Shown in pieces: positions 15,396-18,391 of a stretch of 18,391 nucleotides of DNA (the first letter of the stretch is position 1; each line of letters opens with the position of its first letter). The notes beneath the pieces are model-generated. The model was not told the DNA's origin. It worked only from the letters and a program-made list of their open reading frames with translations, and ran no database searches. Source of the DNA: H111-94 sp034436045 (GTDB lineage: Bacteria > Chloroflexota > Ktedonobacteria > Ktedonobacterales > Ktedonobacteraceae); assembly GCA_034436045.1 (NCBI GenBank), contig DAOTVZ010000017.1:1-18391 (forward strand), written 5' to 3'. A program made the position numbers and the translations under genes.

Positions 15396-15602
15396 ATGCC
15401 ACCTAAAATTAGGCAACTGAAAGCGGCGCTGTCTAAAGCAGGTTTTCTCTGGCGTCCTGGCAAAGGCAGTCATACTTTTTGGGCGTATCCAAACCTACCA
15501 GGAGAAGAAGTCACGCTCTCAGGCAACAATGGTGAGGATACCAAACCCTATCAAATCAAAGATGTTCGTAATGCGCTGAGAAAGCTGGGAAAAGACTTAT
15601 GA
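15396..15602 (+). CDS. hicA: HicA-like toxin (mRNA interferase)
   Basis: HicA proteins are small double-stranded-RNA-binding-fold ribonucleases that cleave mRNA. The 68-residue product has the conserved KAGFLWRPGKGSHTF segment, with catalytic-type His26 in GSH. The C-terminal part differs from canonical HicA (no PxH motif; instead a longer NLPGEEVTLSGNNGED insertion), then ends with a helix KDVRNALRKLG. ATG at 15396 follows GGGAGAGG; the frame opens 31 codons earlier without ribosome binding support. TAAAAT at 15377-15382 may be a -10 box. It overlaps hicB by ATGA, so the two are translationally coupled. It lies between the GH65 fragment and FixA. Confidence 0.8.
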   Translation: MPPKIRQLKAALSKAGFLWRPGKGSHTFWAYPNLPGEEVTLSGNNGEDTKPYQIKDVRNALRKLGKDL

Positions 15603-15811
15603 CATCTGACTTGAAACACTACTCTATTCTCATTCAGTGGAGTGACGAAGATCAGGTCTATATCGCCACTGTACCCGAACTTCCAGGCTGTAAAACGCAT
15701 GGAAGAACCTACGAAGAGGCACTGAAACAAGCACAATATGCGATTGAGGGCTGGATTGATTTTGCCAAAGAGCTGGGCTGGCCTATCCCTTCGCCACAGG
15801 TAGCAGCATAA
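15599..15811 (+). CDS. hicB: HicB-like antitoxin
   Basis: HicB neutralises HicA. The 70-residue product is the short form: a partial RNase H-like fold with YSILIQWSDEDQVYIATVPE, then LPGCKTHGRTYEEALKQAQ and a closing helix. There is no C-terminal DNA-binding domain, so self-repression by this protein alone is unlikely. The start codon overlaps the hicA stop (ATGA at 15599-15602). A small hairpin follows the stop directly. Confidence 0.86.
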   Translation: MTSDLKHYSILIQWSDEDQVYIATVPELPGCKTHGRTYEEALKQAQYAIEGWIDFAKELGWPIPSPQVAA

Positions 15812-15825
15812 AAGCCGGTGCTTTT
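15810..15825 (+). terminator. Small terminator-like hairpin at the hicB stop
   Basis: AAAAGC (15810-15815) pairs with GCTTTT (15820-15825) around a 4-nt loop, ending in four T residues. It overlaps the hicB stop codon. The stem is weak, so termination may be partial. Confidence 0.4.
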
Positions 15826-15980
15826 CCAACCTATGAGAGTTTTAATTGTTTACTATCTGGCAGCAGACACACTGCACAAACGGTTACAATTATAGACAAT
15901 CATAAACAACTGATCACGATGCATAGCATGATCTGAGCATAAACCAGGCTCACAGGCCATCTTCTGAAGGGTAAACAAGT

Positions 15981-16856
15981 ATGTACATTTGTGTATGCAT
16001 CAAACAAACGCCGGATAGCGCGTCGGTCTATGTTGATCCCATTACGGGTCAAGTTGATGCTGAACGCTTTGTTCAGATACTTAATCCGGCGGATGCGTGC
16101 GCTATTGAGGCGGCAGTACGGCTGAAAGAACAGTTCGGCGGCGCTGTACTGGCACTCACATTGGGGCCGCGTGACGCTGAGGGAGCATTGCGCGCCGCTC
16201 TCGCCATTGGAGCCGACAAAGCATTGCGCCTGTGGACACGCGAAGCCGAATCGTGGGGGCCATTTACCGTCGCAGCGGCGCTGGCAGCCACATTGCAACG
16301 TGAAATTCCGCCACCAGACTTGATCCTGTGTGGCGATAGCACCAGCGACTGGTCATCTGGCATCGTTGGCCCGGCCCTGGCATACCATCTCGACTTACCA
16401 CAAGTAACTGGCGTCATTTGCCTTGATAGCATACAGAACAATCGACACATCACACTACGCCTCACCCGCAGGCTGGAACGAGGCTATCACGAACTCCTGG
16501 AAGCCGAGCTACCACTGCTCGTCACCGTGACCGGCACATTGAACGAGCCACGCTATCCCTCGCTACCCGCACACCTGGCCTCTCTCAAAGCCAGCATCCC
16601 TGTTCTTGATCCATCCACACTGATGAGCAACACCTGGCACGACGAGGTTGACCAGATCACTCTACTGGAAATGCACATGCCGCGCCCGCGTCCACGCCGC
16701 ATCGCCGCACCCGATAGCCACCACAGCGCCTACCAGCGTATCGGCGAGATCATCTCCGGTGGCGCTATCGGTCGCAAGACCCGCATCGTAGAAGGCACAC
16801 CGGAAGAACTGGCTCAGACCCTGGTCACTTTCTTGCACGAACGCGGCTTCGTGTAG
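15981..16856 (+). CDS. fixA: Electron transfer flavoprotein beta subunit (FixA/EtfB)
   Basis: Forms a heterodimer with FixB/EtfA and carries electrons to FixC. The 291-residue product is complete: MYICVCIKQTPDS at the start, ILNPADACAIEAA, LALTLGPRDAEGALRAALA (nucleotide region), DLILCGDSTSDWSSGIVGPA, and the beta-subunit signature region RRLERGYHELLEAELPLL. It ends GTPEELAQTLVTFLHERGF, as EtfB proteins do. GAAGGG precedes the ATG at moderate spacing. Whether it belongs to the electron-bifurcating FixA group cannot be settled by eye. It lies in the same orientation as fixC-fixX but separated by a GH65 fragment and a hicAB pair. Its partner fixB is not found downstream. Confidence 0.93.
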   Translation: MYICVCIKQTPDSASVYVDPITGQVDAERFVQILNPADACAIEAAVRLKEQFGGAVLALTLGPRDAEGALRAALAIGADKALRLWTREAESWGPFTVAAALAATLQREIPPPDLILCGDSTSDWSSGIVGPALAYHLDLPQVTGVICLDSIQNNRHITLRLTRRLERGYHELLEAELPLLVTVTGTLNEPRYPSLPAHLASLKASIPVLDPSTLMSNTWHDEVDQITLLEMHMPRPRPRRIAAPDSHHSAYQRIGEIISGGAIGRKTRIVEGTPEELAQTLVTFLHERGFV

Positions 16857-16914
16857 AAGACGACTCTCTATTTCTTCAGAAAACACAAGCACTAACGCAA
16901 GTGGACATATCAGC

Positions 16915-16971
16915 ATGAACAAATATGAATGGGGTCTGGTATAGGACAATATCCGTGAAGGGGTATTGTGA
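16915..16971 (+). pseudogene. Possible fixB/etfA 5' remnant
   Basis: Fifty-eight bases after fixA, where fixB normally begins, ATG at 16915 starts MNKYEWGLV, then TAG (16942-16944), then in the same frame DNIREGVL and TGA at 16969. Many FixB/EtfA proteins start with a short lead, an aromatic-hydrophobic strand, then an acidic E-x-R-D/E-G turn, so the pattern fits a fixB start with a stop replacing a sense codon. The likeness is short (about 18 residues), so this is a hypothesis. Nothing resembling the rest of fixB follows. Confidence 0.33.
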
Positions 16972-17044
16972 TGAGAATAGAATTTTGCGCGGCAACCATA
17001 TTATACAGTTGCTATTCAAGAAATAAAGTAAAGGAGGTATTACC

Positions 17045-17257
17045 ATGATAACGCGAACATTCACAGCCGTACTTCATAAGGAAGACGACGTATATGTCGC
17101 AGAATGCCCAGAGGTAGGTACTGCTAGCCAGGGAGATACCATAGAGGAAGCGCTGGCAAACCTCAAAGAGGCCACGGAACTCTATCTGGAAGAATTTCCC
17201 GTAAAGGATATAAGCAGACCACTTGTGACTACTTTTGAGGCTAGCTATGCCGCCTAG
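17045..17257 (+). CDS. hicB: HicB-family antitoxin (second module)
   Basis: The 70-residue product shows the HicB partial RNase H-like fold: TFTAVLHKEDDVYVAECPEV, then GTASQGDTIEEALANLKEA and the helix TELYLEEFP. A near-perfect ribosome binding site AAGGAGGT lies at 17031-17038, ideal spacing from the ATG. No DNA-binding tail is present. It precedes its hicA, the reverse of the gene order in the module at 15396-15811, and overlaps it by 11 bp. Its toxin reading frame is broken, so it may now be an orphan antitoxin. Confidence 0.86.
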   Translation: MITRTFTAVLHKEDDVYVAECPEVGTASQGDTIEEALANLKEATELYLEEFPVKDISRPLVTTFEASYAA

Positions 17258-17475
17258 AATGCCTCAAGTGTCGGGTGAGGATATAGTTACAGCGTTTAGG
17301 TTTTGAACCAGTACGGCAACGGGGCAGTCATGTCGTTCTAAAAAAGCAATTACACGATAGAGAAGTAGGATGTGTTGTACCTTTGCATCATGGGCATAAT
17401 ATTGCGCCTGGTACACTAAGAAGCATCCTACGTCAAGCAGAGATTACGCTAGAAGAACTTTTAGAAGCATTGTAG
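17247..17475 (+). pseudogene. hicA: HicA toxin gene disrupted by a frameshift
   Basis: ATG at 17247 opens MPPRMPQVSGEDIVTAFRF, then TGA (17304-17306). A different frame from 17293 continues RLGFEPVRQRGSH, with the catalytic-type His, then VVPLHHGHNIAPGTLRSILR and ends TAG at 17475, a canonical HicA C-terminal two thirds. About three residues of the first helix are missing where the frame changes, which fits an 8-nt deletion near 17291-17297, perhaps between short GCGTT/CGTT repeats (inference). The toxin should be inactive unless a ribosomal frameshift occurs. A sequencing or assembly error is the alternative. Confidence 0.82.
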
Positions 17476-17525
17476 TCTACGAGCGAAGATACCATTTGCT
17501 GTACCTTCACTCGTAGAAAATTTTT
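17476..17525 (+). terminator. Terminator after the hicBA module
   Basis: A 13-bp stem (17476-17488 with 17505-17517, TCTACGAG/CTCGTAGA outer part, one mismatch) with a 16-nt loop is followed by AAAATTTTT up to 17525. It begins directly after the hicA stop and abuts the stop of the convergent membrane-protein gene, so it may serve both directions. Confidence 0.68.
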
Positions 17526-18391
17526 ATGGCGTCACACCCAACCCTTTTTGAATGAAGAGGCCCATTGGGTAGTCACCGTCGGTACTGCCGATAGCTTTGC
17601 GATACCACCACCAGTCCCAGATGTTTTTGGCGGCTAAGGCCAGATTGAAGTGCGCTCCGGGTGGAGGATTATCGCCATAGCTGAGCCAGAGACCCAGGCC
17701 CACACCGCCGTAGGTCGGCTGACCGGCACACTCGTTATTGGCTTTCGTCGGCACACAGGGGGGCGGCTTGTAGCCTTCATCCCACCAGGTACGCATACGA
17801 TACTGATGGTAGAGATACTGCTTGCCGTATTGATTTTCGGCGGTATAGAGGTTATCGCCGCCGGTAATAATCACCGGAGGATTTTTCATGCCGGGACAGG
17901 CGGTCGGATAACCGTAGCAGACATCAGTATAATCGCGCAGGTACCACGCAAAAGGCCAATCAGCATCCGACATTACACCGATAGCGATCTGATGCCGTCC
18001 ACCATCTATCTGCCGGTCAAGCTGATTGATCTTGTCCATGACGATGTTGACATCAGGCGTCGTCTGCACATAAATCATCATCTCGTGGGGGCCATCGGCA
18101 GGATCAACGAAATTCACCTCATACATGTTGTGCAGCGTGGGTATCAGCAGCAGAATAGCGCATACAACCCCAAAAACCGCGATCATGCCTGTGCCCATAC
18201 CGACTCGCGGTCGCCCGCTCCATACCGATTGCACCAGGGAAGGTACCTCAGTTTCAGTGTTGGTAACAGGAGTCACGCTGGTGGTGCGCCTATTCTCTTG
18301 CCAGCCTTTGAACCAGTTCCATAGCGTTATGATGCACGGCTCCAGACCGATAGCGGCCAGCAGACACATGGGCATTACCATAAAGATCATC
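17524..18391 (-). CDS. C-terminal part of a large membrane protein resembling Agl23/TIGR03663 glycosyltransferase-like proteins (N-terminus outside window)
   Basis: About 289 codons are visible, ending TAA at 17524. Two hydrophobic segments are present: one at the visible start (MIFMVMPMCLLAAIGL) and one at GMGTGMIAVFGVVCAILLL. Between them is a cytoplasmic-looking linker rich in Thr, Arg and Glu. After the second lies a long soluble region with MMIYVQTTPDV, a helix, and WPFAWYLRDY, a motif combination I associate with the Agl23 (TIGR03663) family, which is linked to glycan flipping or transfer. The tail is rich in Trp, Tyr and Pro and has several Cys, suggesting an extracytoplasmic domain. 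The multi-spanning N-terminal catalytic part lies beyond the window. Confidence 0.7.
   Translation of the reverse strand, partial: MIFMVMPMCLLAAIGLEPCIITLWNWFKGWQENRRTTSVTPVTNTETEVPSLVQSVWSGRPRVGMGTGMIAVFGVVCAILLLIPTLHNMYEVNFVDPADGPHEMMIYVQTTPDVNIVMDKINQLDRQIDGGRHQIAIGVMSDADWPFAWYLRDYTDVCYGYPTACPGMKNPPVIITGGDNLYTAENQYGKQYLYHQYRMRTWWDEGYKPPPCVPTKANNECAGQPTYGGVGLGLWLSYGDNPPPGAHFNLALAAKNIWDWWWYRKAIGSTDGDYPMGLFIQKGLGVTP

Noticed and set aside
17286..17310. Programmed ribosomal frameshift in hicA
   Set aside because: There is no clear slippery heptamer at the frame change, and three helix residues are missing, which fits a deletion better.
1..18391. CRISPR array, tRNA or rRNA genes, phage genes
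   Set aside because: No regularly spaced repeats, no cloverleaf-like segments and no phage structural or integrase motifs were seen on reading both strands.

Overview
The window (18,391 bp, roughly half G+C by eye) looks like a chromosomal segment of a heterotrophic bacterium, most plausibly a Ktedonobacteria-type member of the Chloroflexota. That placement is an inference from the gene mix: an F420-type LLM flavin oxidoreductase, an Agl23/TIGR03663-like membrane protein, a GH65 fragment, FixABCX-type electron transfer genes and HicAB modules. No rRNA, tRNA or CRISPR array was found.

Region 1 (1-5100) is an acetate/acetyl-CoA block. On the minus strand are the start of an IscA/ErpA-like Fe-S carrier (cut by the window edge), acetyl-CoA synthetase and a SatP/GPR1-type acetate transporter. 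Diverging on the plus strand is an acetyl-CoA C-acetyltransferase. Acetate uptake, activation and condensation/thiolysis therefore lie side by side, with candidate promoters for both directions between satP and the thiolase.

Region 2 (5101-9880) holds single genes with their own promoter-like and terminator-like signals. They are a free-standing H-NOX heme sensor with an extra C-terminal domain, an MDR-type quinone oxidoreductase, a convergent Gfo/Idh/MocA oxidoreductase, and a divergent PLP aminotransferase. The two convergent stop codons sit in or at the edge of an 86-bp perfect palindrome.

Region 3 (9880-11126) is gene-poor. It holds one 73-codon hypothetical gene and a long imperfect stem-loop.

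Region 4 (11127-17475) is an electron-transfer operon: FixC-like flavoprotein, LLM flavin oxidoreductase, atypical SDR and FixX-like ferredoxin, followed after a 1.46-kb interruption by FixA/EtfB. The interruption carries a GH65 fragment with its own upstream promoter and a hicA-hicB pair. After FixA there is only a short sequence resembling the first codons of fixB, broken by stop codons, then a hicB gene and a frameshifted hicA. FixB/EtfA, the obligate partner of FixA, is absent here, so the locus looks rearranged.

Region 5 (17524-18391) is the C-terminal part of a large membrane protein resembling Agl23, running off the window on the minus strand.
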